Assembly (NCBI GenBank): GCA_043743335.1
Contig: JAYTWR010000193.1
Location: 1 to 64,000 of the forward strand
DNA: 64,000 bases
From: UBA5216 sp043743335
GTDB lineage: Bacteria > Pseudomonadota > Gammaproteobacteria > Burkholderiales > SG8-41
Reading direction: 5' to 3'
Positions 8,991-17,349 of this stretch are shown here, one piece after another (positions within the stretch are counted from its first letter, which is position 1; the number at the start of each line of letters is the position of its first letter). A program made the position numbers and the translations under genes. The notes beneath the pieces were generated by a model. The model was not told where the DNA came from. It did not search any database and was given only the letters and a program-made list of their open reading frames with translations.

Positions 8991-10310
8991 CTATAGTTTC
9001 ACGGCCTCAAATTTGCGATAGAGCGACCCCAGCCGCGCGATGGGTATGCGAAATTGGCTGCGCGCCTTGACGTTGACGCGCGCCTTACTGGCGTTCATCA
9101 CCTTGGATGCGGGGTCGTACATCACGTCGCCCGCAGCAAACGCGTTCATATACAGCGCAAACTCGGTTCCCTCTCCCAACAACACAGGACTGTCATAGCG
9201 ATACGCTGGGGGCGACGCATCTTTTTTGGTGTACGGGACATAGGCTGCCGCTGAATGTTTTCGCGCCCAATGGTCAATGAGCCGGCGATACGACCACGCC
9301 GCCGATACCACGCCGCGCCCGTCAACCAGCTCAATGCCGCCGCCGACATCCACAATTTTGCCGCCAGCCGGGTCGAAACCCCGCAATTTCAGGGTTTGCC
9401 CAGACTTGGTGCAGAGCGCATCCGCCCGATGTATCCCGGTAAAATAAAGCACATCGCCGCCCACATCGCGCCCGTATTTCCGCACGAAGGCCTCCACGCC
9501 ATGCGTTCCATAGAAGCCGGCGTCCGGCTCAGGCGTCATCAATGTCACTTTGCCGCTGCCGCAGGCTTTGATCTCCCAACCCAAATAATCCGGCGCAGAC
9601 TTTGCGTTCGGCCGTATGCCCAACAGTGCTTCCAGCGTGTACCCGCCGCCGTTACGCGCTTGGTATTCCAGTTGCCGCCCCTGCGCGTCGAGCCTGCGCG
9701 AAACGTGCCATCCCTGCGCATGTATCGAGCGCAATCGCGACAGGAGTTCTTCACGCGCCGGGACTGGCTGGTTAGGTAACAGCGCCAGCCGCCACAACAC
9801 GCCTTCAGCCGGAAATTCACCTGCGTCGCGACGTTGGATAAATTCGCGGGATATCGCGCTGTTTGCGGCCGCGAGCCAAGCGTAGGTCGTTCCGTCCGGA
9901 TGAACGCCAAAAAACATCACCCGTCCATCCGGGCCATTGTTGTGCTTTCGGGACGCGCGGGGCACCGGTTGCAGCATTGCAGAGGGCGCGGTTGGGCATC
10001 CTCGCAAAAACCCCGACAGCCGGATTTCCGGGTAATCCGGGTACAAAATCAGTTGCGCGCCGGGCGCTTCGGCGGTATTGCCGTCCCCGTCAATCCAGCG
10101 CATTTGCAGCGCGGCTTTGAAATTCTGCCGCTTGTTACCGGGTTCTGAATGGAGTTCCCGATAGGGAAAAAACTTCAATATCTCAAAGCTGCCGCCCAAA
10201 TAAATTTGCTGCTTGGTGTTGTCATTCTCTGCCAGCGATTTGCAAAAAACCTGCGTCACGCCCAAGTCACGCATGCAGCGCAGCATCGACTCCACTGTGG
10301 CGAACGCCAT
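8991..10310 (-). CDS. Type II restriction endonuclease, MvaI/BcnI family
   Basis: 439 residues. The central segment GGGYTLEALLGIRPNAKSAPDYLGWEIK is the family hallmark: the catalytic acidic residues and lysine lie in APDYLGWEIK. Family members cut CCWGG (MvaI) or CCSGG (BcnI), acting as monomers, so the expected target is a CCNGG-type site. The enzyme is longer than classical MvaI because of an N-terminal region of about 180 residues. It lies in one minus-strand unit with a cytosine-5 methylase and a small unknown gene, which supports a working restriction-modification system. Confidence 0.85.
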   Translation of the reverse strand: MAFATVESMLRCMRDLGVTQVFCKSLAENDNTKQQIYLGGSFEILKFFPYRELHSEPGNKRQNFKAALQMRWIDGDGNTAEAPGAQLILYPDYPEIRLSGFLRGCPTAPSAMLQPVPRASRKHNNGPDGRVMFFGVHPDGTTYAWLAAANSAISREFIQRRDAGEFPAEGVLWRLALLPNQPVPAREELLSRLRSIHAQGWHVSRRLDAQGRQLEYQARNGGGYTLEALLGIRPNAKSAPDYLGWEIKACGSGKVTLMTPEPDAGFYGTHGVEAFVRKYGRDVGGDVLYFTGIHRADALCTKSGQTLKLRGFDPAGGKIVDVGGGIELVDGRGVVSAAWSYRRLIDHWARKHSAAAYVPYTKKDASPPAYRYDSPVLLGEGTEFALYMNAFAAGDVMYDPASKVMNASKARVNVKARSQFRIPIARLGSLYRKFEAVKL

Positions 10311-10331
10311 TACGCCGCCCTATCGCCTACA

Positions 10332-10616
10332 TCAACCATCAGCATCCAGCCGATTCCCAAACCTTTGCATGAACACCGGATAGGCCGCTTCGTAAACATC
10401 GTCACCGTGTAATTTGAAGAATGTCGCAAGCATCAAGCGCAACACCGCTACGTCACGGCGGGAAAACACGGGCTTTCCGCTTTCGCTGTAAGCGATGGTG
10501 GCGGGATCGTCATCCGGATGAAACAGCAGGTCTTTCTGCGACATCGCCGCGAACCAGTGCAGCATGCCATCGAAGGAGAAATCATTGCAGGTCGGAACGT
10601 AACTAATTGATTTCAT
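10332..10616 (-). CDS. Unknown 94-residue protein between methylase and endonuclease
   Basis: I do not recognise this protein. It is acidic, soluble-looking and has no signal or membrane segment. Notable stretches are FDGMLHWFAAMSQKDLLFHP and RRDVAVLRLMLATFFKLHGDDVY. It sits 11 bp after the methylase and 21 bp before the endonuclease on the same strand, so it is likely translated with both. It could regulate or assist the nuclease, but no helix-turn-helix of C-protein type is visible. The ATG at 10616 lies inside a copy of the AT-rich motif. Confidence 0.7.
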   Translation of the reverse strand: MKSISYVPTCNDFSFDGMLHWFAAMSQKDLLFHPDDDPATIAYSESGKPVFSRRDVAVLRLMLATFFKLHGDDVYEAAYPVFMQRFGNRLDADG

Positions 10617-10620
10617 TTAA
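10599..10620 (-). repeat. AT-rich dispersed motif, copy 4
   Basis: GTAACTAATTGATTTCATTT overlaps the start codon of the small restriction-associated gene and the gap to the methylase. Confidence 0.65.
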
Positions 10621-10627
10621 TTTTTCC

Positions 10628-11905
10628 TTAAGCAGCCACAGCCAGATTGGCAAAAGACATTTGGCCATTTCCGGCCCGTACAAACTGCGACATCATTCTG
10701 GCAACCTCTGCAATCACAGGCACTGCGACGCAGTTTCCAAACTGTTTGTAGGCTCGGGTATCCGACACCGGGATGCGGAAGGTGTCCGGCAGGCCCATTA
10801 ACCGGGCGCACTCGCGTGGGGTCAGGCGGCGCGGGTTTTTACGCGGTTGTTTGATGAGTATTTCAGAGCCATCTTTGTAATACCGCGCTGACAAGGTGCG
10901 CGCCACGTCATTTCCGGTGACCAAGCCAAAACCAAATCCATTGCCCTTGAGCCGGTGCTTTTCTGCATAGGCCTGCAGGTAATTCCACAAGTGCGTGGTC
11001 AAAGTGTATTTGGGATTCACGCGGTGCGCGCCATATTCAAAATAGCGCCCTTCGTCCCACGGCAAATCGGGTTCACTACCGTCGGTTTTGTGGAATATGG
11101 CCGACAATTTAATCTGATTTTTTTCTGGCAAACGCAGGGCGGCCCAATCAAAGCCCACCGCTTCGCGAAAACCGGCTATCAATATCCGCTCCCGATGCTG
11201 CGGCAGGAAATGCGCGGCATCAATCACCTTCCAGTGAATGTGGTAGCCCAATTCTTCGGTCAACGTGCGCTTGATGACATCGAAAGTACGGCCCTTGTCG
11301 TGAGACTGGAGGTTTTTGACGTTCTCCAGTAAAAAGGCGCGCGGCTGCTTCGCCTTGATGATGCGCGCCACATCAAAAAAAAGCGTGCCTTGGGTTTCGT
11401 CCTTGAAACCATGCTGCTTGCCCAACGCATTTTTCTTGGAAACACCGGCAATGGAGAACGGCTGACACGGAAACCCCGCGAGCAGCACATCGTGATCCGG
11501 AATGTCCCCTTCCGGGACGAGCGTAATGTCGCCGTCGATGCGGTGCGACCGGGGAAAATTGGCGGCGTAGGTCTTCTGCGCGTAGCTGTCCCATTCACTG
11601 GTGTAGACGCATTGACCGCCGATTTGTTCGAACGCCCTGCGTATGCCGCCGATGCCCGCAAACAAATCAATAAAGGTGAACTCGCCAACCATGAGCGGCT
11701 CCGCTGGAAACGGGATCACCAGTTGCTTGAGCGCTGGCACCACGTAACTGGGCGGCGCACTGTGGCCGGCCTCCCACCGCCGTATCGTGCGCGTGTCTAC
11801 TTCAAGCAGCTTTGCTAGCTCGGCTTGCGTATGCAGCTTGCGCGCGGCTTCGAGGTAACGATGAACTGCCAAGGCATTACCGGACGTACGCAATACAGTG
11901 GCCAA
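10628..11905 (-). CDS. DNA cytosine-5 methyltransferase with N-terminal helix-turn-helix (Dcm/M.EcoRII-like)
   Basis: 425 residues. An N-terminal HTH at about residues 25-50 (TQAELAKLLEVDTRTIRRWE) is followed by the C5-methylase motifs: I (FIDLFAGIGGIRRAFE), IV with catalytic cysteine (GFPCQPFS), VI (LLENVKN), VIII (QHRERI) and X (YKQFGNCVAVPV). It protects host DNA from the linked endonuclease by methylating the same site, probably CCNGG-like. The fused HTH may repress its own promoter, as proposed for M.EcoRII-type enzymes. The start is TTG at 11905, supported by AAGGA six bases upstream. It is the first gene of the unit. Confidence 0.9.
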   Translation of the reverse strand: MATVLRTSGNALAVHRYLEAARKLHTQAELAKLLEVDTRTIRRWEAGHSAPPSYVVPALKQLVIPFPAEPLMVGEFTFIDLFAGIGGIRRAFEQIGGQCVYTSEWDSYAQKTYAANFPRSHRIDGDITLVPEGDIPDHDVLLAGFPCQPFSIAGVSKKNALGKQHGFKDETQGTLFFDVARIIKAKQPRAFLLENVKNLQSHDKGRTFDVIKRTLTEELGYHIHWKVIDAAHFLPQHRERILIAGFREAVGFDWAALRLPEKNQIKLSAIFHKTDGSEPDLPWDEGRYFEYGAHRVNPKYTLTTHLWNYLQAYAEKHRLKGNGFGFGLVTGNDVARTLSARYYKDGSEILIKQPRKNPRRLTPRECARLMGLPDTFRIPVSDTRAYKQFGNCVAVPVIAEVARMMSQFVRAGNGQMSFANLAVAA

Positions 11906-12066
11906 TGGGGATCCTTCTTCGCGAACAACAGAGGTTATCTGGGAACAAAAGCGGACATTACGCCCTACGGATTACCCAGTCAACCCGTTTTCAGCCGTTT
12001 TAAAAATGGCCAGCGTATCAACGACTTACAAAATCCATCGCACAGACCGCCGAACACAGCCCGCAC

Positions 12067-13089
12067 TTACAGCGCCCCCACATCCAGCTTCGCCTCCCGC
12101 ACCAGCTTGGTCCACGCCGCCAATTCCGCTGCGATGAGCTCTCGCATGCCAGCGGGCGTGGAGGTGGCGGCTTCGAGGCCGCTGCTGATAAACATTTGCA
12201 CCGCTGCCGGCGCACGCAGGCCTTTGTTGATGGCGGCGTTGAGTTTTTGCACTATGGGCTGCGGCGTGCCGACGGGGGCCATCAGGCCGCGCCATCCGGT
12301 GTTGTTAAAACCCGGCACGGTTTCGGCGAGGGTGGGCAGGTGGGGCGCGCCAGTCAGCCGGCGCGTGTAGCCGACGCCGAGTATTTTGAGACGTGCCGTC
12401 GCCACGTGCGGCTGCACGGTGGGCAGCGATATAAACGCGGCGTGCATTTGGCCGGCGATCAAATCGGTGAGCAGCGCGCTGCCGCCGCGGTACGGCACGT
12501 GCACCATATCTATGCCGGCGAGCTTCATCAACAGCACAGCGCCCACATGGTTGGGCGTACTGTTACCGGGCGATCCGATGTTGAGCTTGCCCGCACGACT
12601 TTTCGCGTAAACCAGAAACTCGCGCAGGTTGTTGGGCGGCAAGCCGCCAAAGGTCACCAGCGCATACGGCACCAGCGTGGCGAGGCCGATGGGTTCGAAA
12701 TCCTTTAACGGGTCGTAGCCGAGCTTCATGCCGAACGCCGGGGCGAAGGTCATGCCGCCGGAGGTCGCCACCAGCAACGTGTAACCATCCGGCGGCGCTT
12801 TGGCCGCGAGCGCATGGCCCACGGTAGCGCCCGCACCGGGCCGGCTGTCGACCACCACTTGCTGGCCCAGCGCCTCGGTAATGCTCTCGCCCATGATGCG
12901 CGCGGTGGAGTCCGCACCCGCGCCCGGCGGGTAGGGCAGGATCAGGCGTATGGGTTTGGTGGGGTAGGCCGCGAAGTCCGCCGGGGCCTGCGCGAGTGAC
13001 GCTTGAGGCATCGCCATTGCTGCAACGACGCACAGCAGCGGCGCGATGCATCGCCACTGACTGCATAAAATAAAATTCAATAAAATCAA
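12067..13089 (-). CDS. Bug/TctC-family periplasmic solute-binding protein
   Basis: About 340 residues. A signal region (APLLCVVAAMAMPQASLAQA) precedes the mature Bug landmarks FAAYPTKPIRLILPYPPG, DSRPGAGATVG, DGYTLLVATSG, VHVPYRGGSALLTDLI and LPTLAETVPGF. No ATG precedes the signal peptide in this frame, so translation probably starts at TTG 13089 or TTG 13080, both within or beside the AT-rich motif. It begins 12 bp after the response-regulator stop on the same strand, so it appears to be the third gene of a kinase-regulator-binding-protein operon. Confidence 0.9.
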   Translation of the reverse strand: MILLNFILCSQWRCIAPLLCVVAAMAMPQASLAQAPADFAAYPTKPIRLILPYPPGAGADSTARIMGESITEALGQQVVVDSRPGAGATVGHALAAKAPPDGYTLLVATSGGMTFAPAFGMKLGYDPLKDFEPIGLATLVPYALVTFGGLPPNNLREFLVYAKSRAGKLNIGSPGNSTPNHVGAVLLMKLAGIDMVHVPYRGGSALLTDLIAGQMHAAFISLPTVQPHVATARLKILGVGYTRRLTGAPHLPTLAETVPGFNNTGWRGLMAPVGTPQPIVQKLNAAINKGLRAPAAVQMFISSGLEAATSTPAGMRELIAAELAAWTKLVREAKLDVGAL

Positions 13090-13100
13090 TTACTTACTTG
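13081..13100 (+). repeat. AT-rich dispersed motif, copy 5
   Basis: TAAAATCAATTACTTACTTG fills the gap between the response regulator and the Bug gene, and on the minus strand provides the Bug TTG start. Confidence 0.8.
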
Positions 13101-13101
13101 C

Positions 13102-13833
13102 TTACTCAATATCCGGTTCGGCAATTAAATCACCCATACGCACGATGTCAATGACGCTGCGCACGCCCATTTTCTCCATGATGTGCGCCTTGTGTACCTC
13201 CACGGTGCGGTGGCTGATGCTCAGCGCCACGCCGATTTCCTTGGCGTGCAGGCCGCGCGTGAGGTGCTGCAGCACTTCGCGCTCGCGCGGCGACAACGAC
13301 GACAGCATCACTTCGCGTCGCGCTTTACCCGCCTGTGCGTTCATGTGACCCAGTTCGTGTTCAAACGCGGTTTCGATGGCGCTAATCAGTTGCTCGTCCT
13401 CGAACGGCTTTTCCAGAAAATCAATGGCCCGTCCGCGAAACGCCGCGCGCGCTGAGTTCACGTCGCCATGCCCGGTGATGATGACCACTGGCAGTTTGGC
13501 GCCGCGCGCGATGAGCTCGGCCTGCAATTGCAAGCCGCTTAGGCCCGGCATGCGAATGTCGGCGATCACACAGCCCATCCACGTTGCATCAAAGGCATGC
13601 AAAAAATCTTCGGCGCTGGCGAATTGGGCGATGTGGTAACCGCGCAACCTGAGCGACAGCGATAGCGAATCACGGATGGCGGCATCATCGTCCACCACGT
13701 ACACGGTGAGCTTTGTGCGTTGCATGTCAGGCAAGGCTTCACCGGCACCCTCGCGCGGCCCGCTGTGAGCCGCGCCACTGGCGTTGGCGTTCTGGGCGTT
13801 GACGTTCTCGGCGTTGACGTTTTGTGCGTTCAC
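13102..13833 (-). CDS. FixJ-like response regulator
   Basis: 243 residues from a GTG at 13833. The receiver domain begins at about residue 42 (VYVVDDDAAIRDS), has phosphoacceptor D92 in IADIRMPGLSG and K142 in FLEKPF. The C-terminal LuxR/FixJ HTH is LSPREREVLQHLTRGLHAKEIG and ISHRTVEVHKAHIMEKMGV. It should bind DNA when phosphorylated by the kinase encoded 24 bp upstream. The first 36 residues are a low-complexity tail made from 15-bp repeats (NVNAE, NVNAQ, NANAS). An ATG at 13725 just before the receiver domain is an alternative start. Confidence 0.92.
   Translation of the reverse strand: MNAQNVNAENVNAQNANASGAAHSGPREGAGEALPDMQRTKLTVYVVDDDAAIRDSLSLSLRLRGYHIAQFASAEDFLHAFDATWMGCVIADIRMPGLSGLQLQAELIARGAKLPVVIITGHGDVNSARAAFRGRAIDFLEKPFEDEQLISAIETAFEHELGHMNAQAGKARREVMLSSLSPREREVLQHLTRGLHAKEIGVALSISHRTVEVHKAHIMEKMGVRSVIDIVRMGDLIAEPDIE
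13784..13833. repeat. 15-bp tandem repeat at the 5' end of the response-regulator gene
   Basis: About three units of GGCGTTGACGTTCTC-like sequence encode the NVNAE/NVNAQ/NANAS tail. The units differ by single bases. Confidence 0.7.
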
Positions 13834-13857
13834 GATGCGCGCTTTCCTGTGCGGGGG

Positions 13858-15519
13858 TTACGAGTTGTCCGGGCGGGACGGCCTATCCGGCAGCAGTGTA
13901 AAACACACCAAACCGCTGTCGCCGGGAACCGCCCAAATTTCACCGCCGTGAGCATCCATGATTGCGCGGCTGATGGCAAGCCCCATGCCCATGCCCGACG
14001 ACTTGGTGGTCACAAACGAGTCGAAGAGTCGCGCCGCATCGCGCTCGCGTATCCCCGTGCCGCTATCGCGCACTTTCACCAGCAAGCGCTGTGACGAATC
14101 GATGCCGAGGTGTACCGACACGCGGCCCTTTGAGGAATCGGTGGCATTGGCAGCGGCGCTATCGATGGCGTTTAGCAACAGGTTGCGCAACACCACTTCG
14201 ATTTGCACCGCATCGACCAACGCCCGCGCAGCGTGTTCACCGGCTTCGCAACGCAGCGCAACCTGCGCGGCATCTGCCTTGGTGCGCAGCGACGCGATCA
14301 CGCCCTCGGCGACGGCGCGCAAGTCCACGGGTTCCAGCCGTGTTGCGCCGGAACGAAAAAAGTCGCGCAGACGGCGCACCACCGCCGCCGTGCGCCGGGA
14401 TTCTTCGACCAGCTTATCCATGGTCTGCTGCAACTGTGGGAAATTCACCACCGGCGCGGCGGCCAACAGTTGCCCCGCCGTGGCGTAGCCCGACAGCGCG
14501 GTCAACGGTTGATTGATTTCATGGGCAATGGCGGCGGCCATCTCGCCCGCGGCCGCAAGCCGCAGCGATTCGCGCAGCTCGGCGGTGGCCCGCAGCCGCT
14601 CGTCTACGGACACGCCGAGCAGCAAAACGGTGACCGTCAGCGTGATCAGTAATAGCTGTAGCTCAAACACCGACAGGGGCTGATAACCGCTCAAATGCAT
14701 CACCGCAAACACGCCGGATTGAATCAGCGCCAGCGCACCAGCAGCCCCTACCATGCCGAACCGCGCCGCCGCCCCTATGGGCGGCAAAAACAGCACATAG
14801 AAAAAGCGCACGTGATCCTTCGTGTCCTGCCCAAACACCCACCATATGCACAAGGCGATGGCCGCTACCAGCAGCCAAGCCTCTTTCGCCCGCAGGAGGG
14901 TAAGGAATTGCGCGCGCCGCTTTTCGCTGAACAACATCATCACCAGCGGTGCCGCCACCAGAGTGCCGACGCTGTAACCGATGAAAAAGCGCCGCGCACC
15001 GTTGAAATAGCGATCCACCGGGCCGATGCCAAACGACACCAGCACGCCCACATACGCTATGCTGCATACCAGCATGCACACGAACGTCACACCGATCAGC
15101 CGCATCACATCGCGCCGTGTGTCGAGCTCGGCGCGTACGCGAAAACGGTGCGTCAACAGATACGCCATCGCGGCATAAGCGGCAGTCAGCACCGCGCTGT
15201 TGATGAGCATCAACAACAACGGACGCCGCAGTACCGGCAAGGCATATTCGCCCAACAGCACCACCAGAAAAATCAGTAGCACGTAGCGCGTGCCGCACGA
15301 CATTAACAGCGCAACCGCCACCGCCGCTTCCGGATTGAACGGGGTAACACCAAACCGTGCGGGAAACAAATACGTAAGCCAATCAAGCAACACGTAAATC
15401 GCCCCAAAACCGGCGGCGCGCACGCTCGCGTGTTGCCACCATGACCCTAGTCCCGCCGGCAGCGGGCCATGAGCGGATAGCGGAGGGGCGGCGTGCATCG
15501 GGCTAACAGCCTTGTTCAT
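13858..15519 (-). CDS. MASE1-type membrane histidine kinase
   Basis: About 553 residues from the ATG at 15519. The first 300 residues form roughly eight to ten membrane helices of MASE1 type (for example VLLDWLTYLFPARFGVTPFNPEAA). A dimerisation/phosphoacceptor helix with AAAIAHEINQPLTALSGY follows, then an ATPase domain with N, G1 and G2 boxes (NLLLNAIDSA, VRDSGTGI, GMGMGLAISRAIMDAHGG). It has no large periplasmic domain. The frame stays open upstream to 15792, but that part overlaps the signal peptide of the divergent gene and lacks membrane character, so I did not use it. Partner regulator and a Bug gene follow. Confidence 0.88.
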   Translation of the reverse strand: MNKAVSPMHAAPPLSAHGPLPAGLGSWWQHASVRAAGFGAIYVLLDWLTYLFPARFGVTPFNPEAAVAVALLMSCGTRYVLLIFLVVLLGEYALPVLRRPLLLMLINSAVLTAAYAAMAYLLTHRFRVRAELDTRRDVMRLIGVTFVCMLVCSIAYVGVLVSFGIGPVDRYFNGARRFFIGYSVGTLVAAPLVMMLFSEKRRAQFLTLLRAKEAWLLVAAIALCIWWVFGQDTKDHVRFFYVLFLPPIGAAARFGMVGAAGALALIQSGVFAVMHLSGYQPLSVFELQLLLITLTVTVLLLGVSVDERLRATAELRESLRLAAAGEMAAAIAHEINQPLTALSGYATAGQLLAAAPVVNFPQLQQTMDKLVEESRRTAAVVRRLRDFFRSGATRLEPVDLRAVAEGVIASLRTKADAAQVALRCEAGEHAARALVDAVQIEVVLRNLLLNAIDSAAANATDSSKGRVSVHLGIDSSQRLLVKVRDSGTGIRERDAARLFDSFVTTKSSGMGMGLAISRAIMDAHGGEIWAVPGDSGLVCFTLLPDRPSRPDNS

Positions 15520-15613
15520 CGGCAAATTGTCCCACAGTGTGGCGCGCGGGGCGCGGCACACTGTGGCCACACAGGCGATTGCCTCGGCAGGCCCGGATGT
15601 GGTATCGTAAAGT

Positions 15614-15991
15614 ATGCGTAACATATTGCTTTTATTGAGTTTATTGGGATTTTCGGCTTTTTCAGCCACGGCCATGCTGGGCACCGCGCTGCTTTGGCCG
15701 CAGGCGTGCGAAGCGCAGCAAATTCGCCAATTGCCGGTGAACGGCCAACGCGGCACCACGGGTGAAAAGCTGCCGTTGCCGCAAGTGATCATTGGGCGTG
15801 AAGCGCTGACGCTCGCACCCGGCGGCGTGATTTACGATACCAGCAACCGCACCATCGTTCACGGTGCCCTGCCGGTGGATGCCGATGTGTGGGTTCAGTT
15901 CAACCCCGGCGGGCAGATTCAGCGCATTTACATCCTGCGGCCCGAAGAACAGGCCCGCCTTGATGCCGCAAAGCAATCGATATTCTTTTGA
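15614..15991 (+). CDS. Small exported protein of unknown function
   Basis: 125 residues. A signal peptide (RNILLLLSLLGFSAFSATAM) precedes a mature domain of about 95 residues with PLPQVIIGREALTLAPGGVIYD and DADVWVQFNPGGQIQRIYIL. I do not recognise the family. The two short beta-rich segments and the RIYIL ending suggest a small periplasmic beta fold. It is divergent from the kinase and 23 bp upstream of miaB, with which it may be transcribed. Confidence 0.75.
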   Translation: MRNILLLLSLLGFSAFSATAMLGTALLWPQACEAQQIRQLPVNGQRGTTGEKLPLPQVIIGREALTLAPGGVIYDTSNRTIVHGALPVDADVWVQFNPGGQIQRIYILRPEEQARLDAAKQSIFF

Positions 15992-16014
15992 CCGGCCTGC
16001 CTGAGTAAGCCCGC

Positions 16015-17349
16015 TTGACGAAAGTCTATATCAAGACCTTCGGCTGCCAGATGAACGAGTATGACTCGGACAAAATGGCGGACGTGTTGCGTGCGTCGCA
16101 CGACATGCAGCCCACCGATAACGTCGCCGAAGCCGATGTGATTTTGTTCAACACCTGCTCCGTGCGCGAGAAAGCGCAGGAGAAGGTGTTTCACGATCTG
16201 GGGCGGGTCAAAAACCTCAAGCGCAACAAGCCTGATCTGCTGATCGGCGTGGGTGGCTGTGTGGCCAGTCAAGAAGGCGCATCCATTGTCGCCCGTGCGC
16301 CCTATGTAGACTTAGTATTCGGCCCGCAAACCCTGCATCGCCTGCCGCAACTTATCAACGCGCGACGCAAGACCGGCAAGCCGCAGGTGGATATTTCGTT
16401 CCCGGAAGTCGAGAAATTCGATCACCTGCCGCCGGCTCGCGTGGAGGGTGCCTCGGCATTTGTGTCGATCATGGAAGGGTGCAGCAAGTATTGCAGCTTT
16501 TGCGTAGTGCCCTACACGCGCGGCGAAGAAGTCTCGCGCCCGTTCGACGGCGTGCTCACCGAAGTGGCTGAACTCGCCTTGCAGGGCGTGAAGGAAATCA
16601 CCCTGTTGGGGCAAAACGTCAACGCGTATGCGGCGCGCACCGAGGACGGCGACACGGCGGATTTCGCGCTGCTGCTCGACTACGTGGCGGCGGTGCCCGG
16701 CATCGAGCGCATCCGCTACACGACATCGCATCCGAAAGAGTTCACTCAGCGCTTGATCGATGCCTACGCCACCAACCCCAAGCTGGTGAATCAGGTGCAT
16801 CTGCCGGTGCAGTGCGGCTCGGATCGCGTGCTGGCGGCAATGAAGCGCGGTTATACCGTGCTGGAATTCAAATCCATCGTGCGTCGTCTGCGTGCGGTGC
16901 GGCCCGATATTTCGATTTCATCGGATTTTATTGTCGGCTTTCCGGGTGAAAGCGACGCCGATTTCGAAGCCACCCTGCGCCTGATCGACGACATCAAATT
17001 CGACGGCGCTTACAGCTTCGTTTACAGCCGCCGCCCTGGCACGCCGGCAGCGGACCTTGCCGACGACACGCCGGAAGCCACCAAACTCGCGCGCCTGCAA
17101 CACCTGCAAAGCGTAGTCGATGCACAACTGCACCGTTTCAGCCGCGCCATGCTAAACACCACGCAGCGGGTGCTGGTCACCGGCCACGCGCGGCGCGAGC
17201 GTCAACTGGCCGCGCGCACCGACAACAATCGCGTGGTCAATTTTGATGGCCCAGCCACGCTGATTAACCAGTTTACGGATGTTAAGATCACCGAAGCGCT
17301 GCATTACACCTTACGCGGCGAATTGATAAAAACCCTTGAAAAACAATAG
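16015..17349 (+). CDS. miaB: tRNA-2-methylthio-N6-dimethylallyladenosine synthase MiaB
   Basis: 444 residues. The N-terminal UPF0004 domain supplies cluster cysteines C11 (TFGCQMNEYDS), C48 (FNTCSVREK) and C82 (GVGGCVA). The radical-SAM site is CSKYCSFC in MEGCSKYCSFCVVPYTRG, and a TRAM domain ends the protein. MiaB adds the methylthio group to i6A37 in tRNA. Translation must start at TTG 16015, because TAA stands in frame two codons upstream and the protein aligns from MTKVYIKTFGCQM. It heads the long plus-strand block; phoH overlaps it by 14 bp. Confidence 0.97.
   Translation: MTKVYIKTFGCQMNEYDSDKMADVLRASHDMQPTDNVAEADVILFNTCSVREKAQEKVFHDLGRVKNLKRNKPDLLIGVGGCVASQEGASIVARAPYVDLVFGPQTLHRLPQLINARRKTGKPQVDISFPEVEKFDHLPPARVEGASAFVSIMEGCSKYCSFCVVPYTRGEEVSRPFDGVLTEVAELALQGVKEITLLGQNVNAYAARTEDGDTADFALLLDYVAAVPGIERIRYTTSHPKEFTQRLIDAYATNPKLVNQVHLPVQCGSDRVLAAMKRGYTVLEFKSIVRRLRAVRPDISISSDFIVGFPGESDADFEATLRLIDDIKFDGAYSFVYSRRPGTPAADLADDTPEATKLARLQHLQSVVDAQLHRFSRAMLNTTQRVLVTGHARRERQLAARTDNNRVVNFDGPATLINQFTDVKITEALHYTLRGELIKTLEKQ

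Noticed and set aside
15520..15792. N-terminal extension of the MASE1 kinase to 15792
   Set aside because: It overlaps the signal peptide of the divergent exported protein and encodes low-complexity sequence without membrane character.
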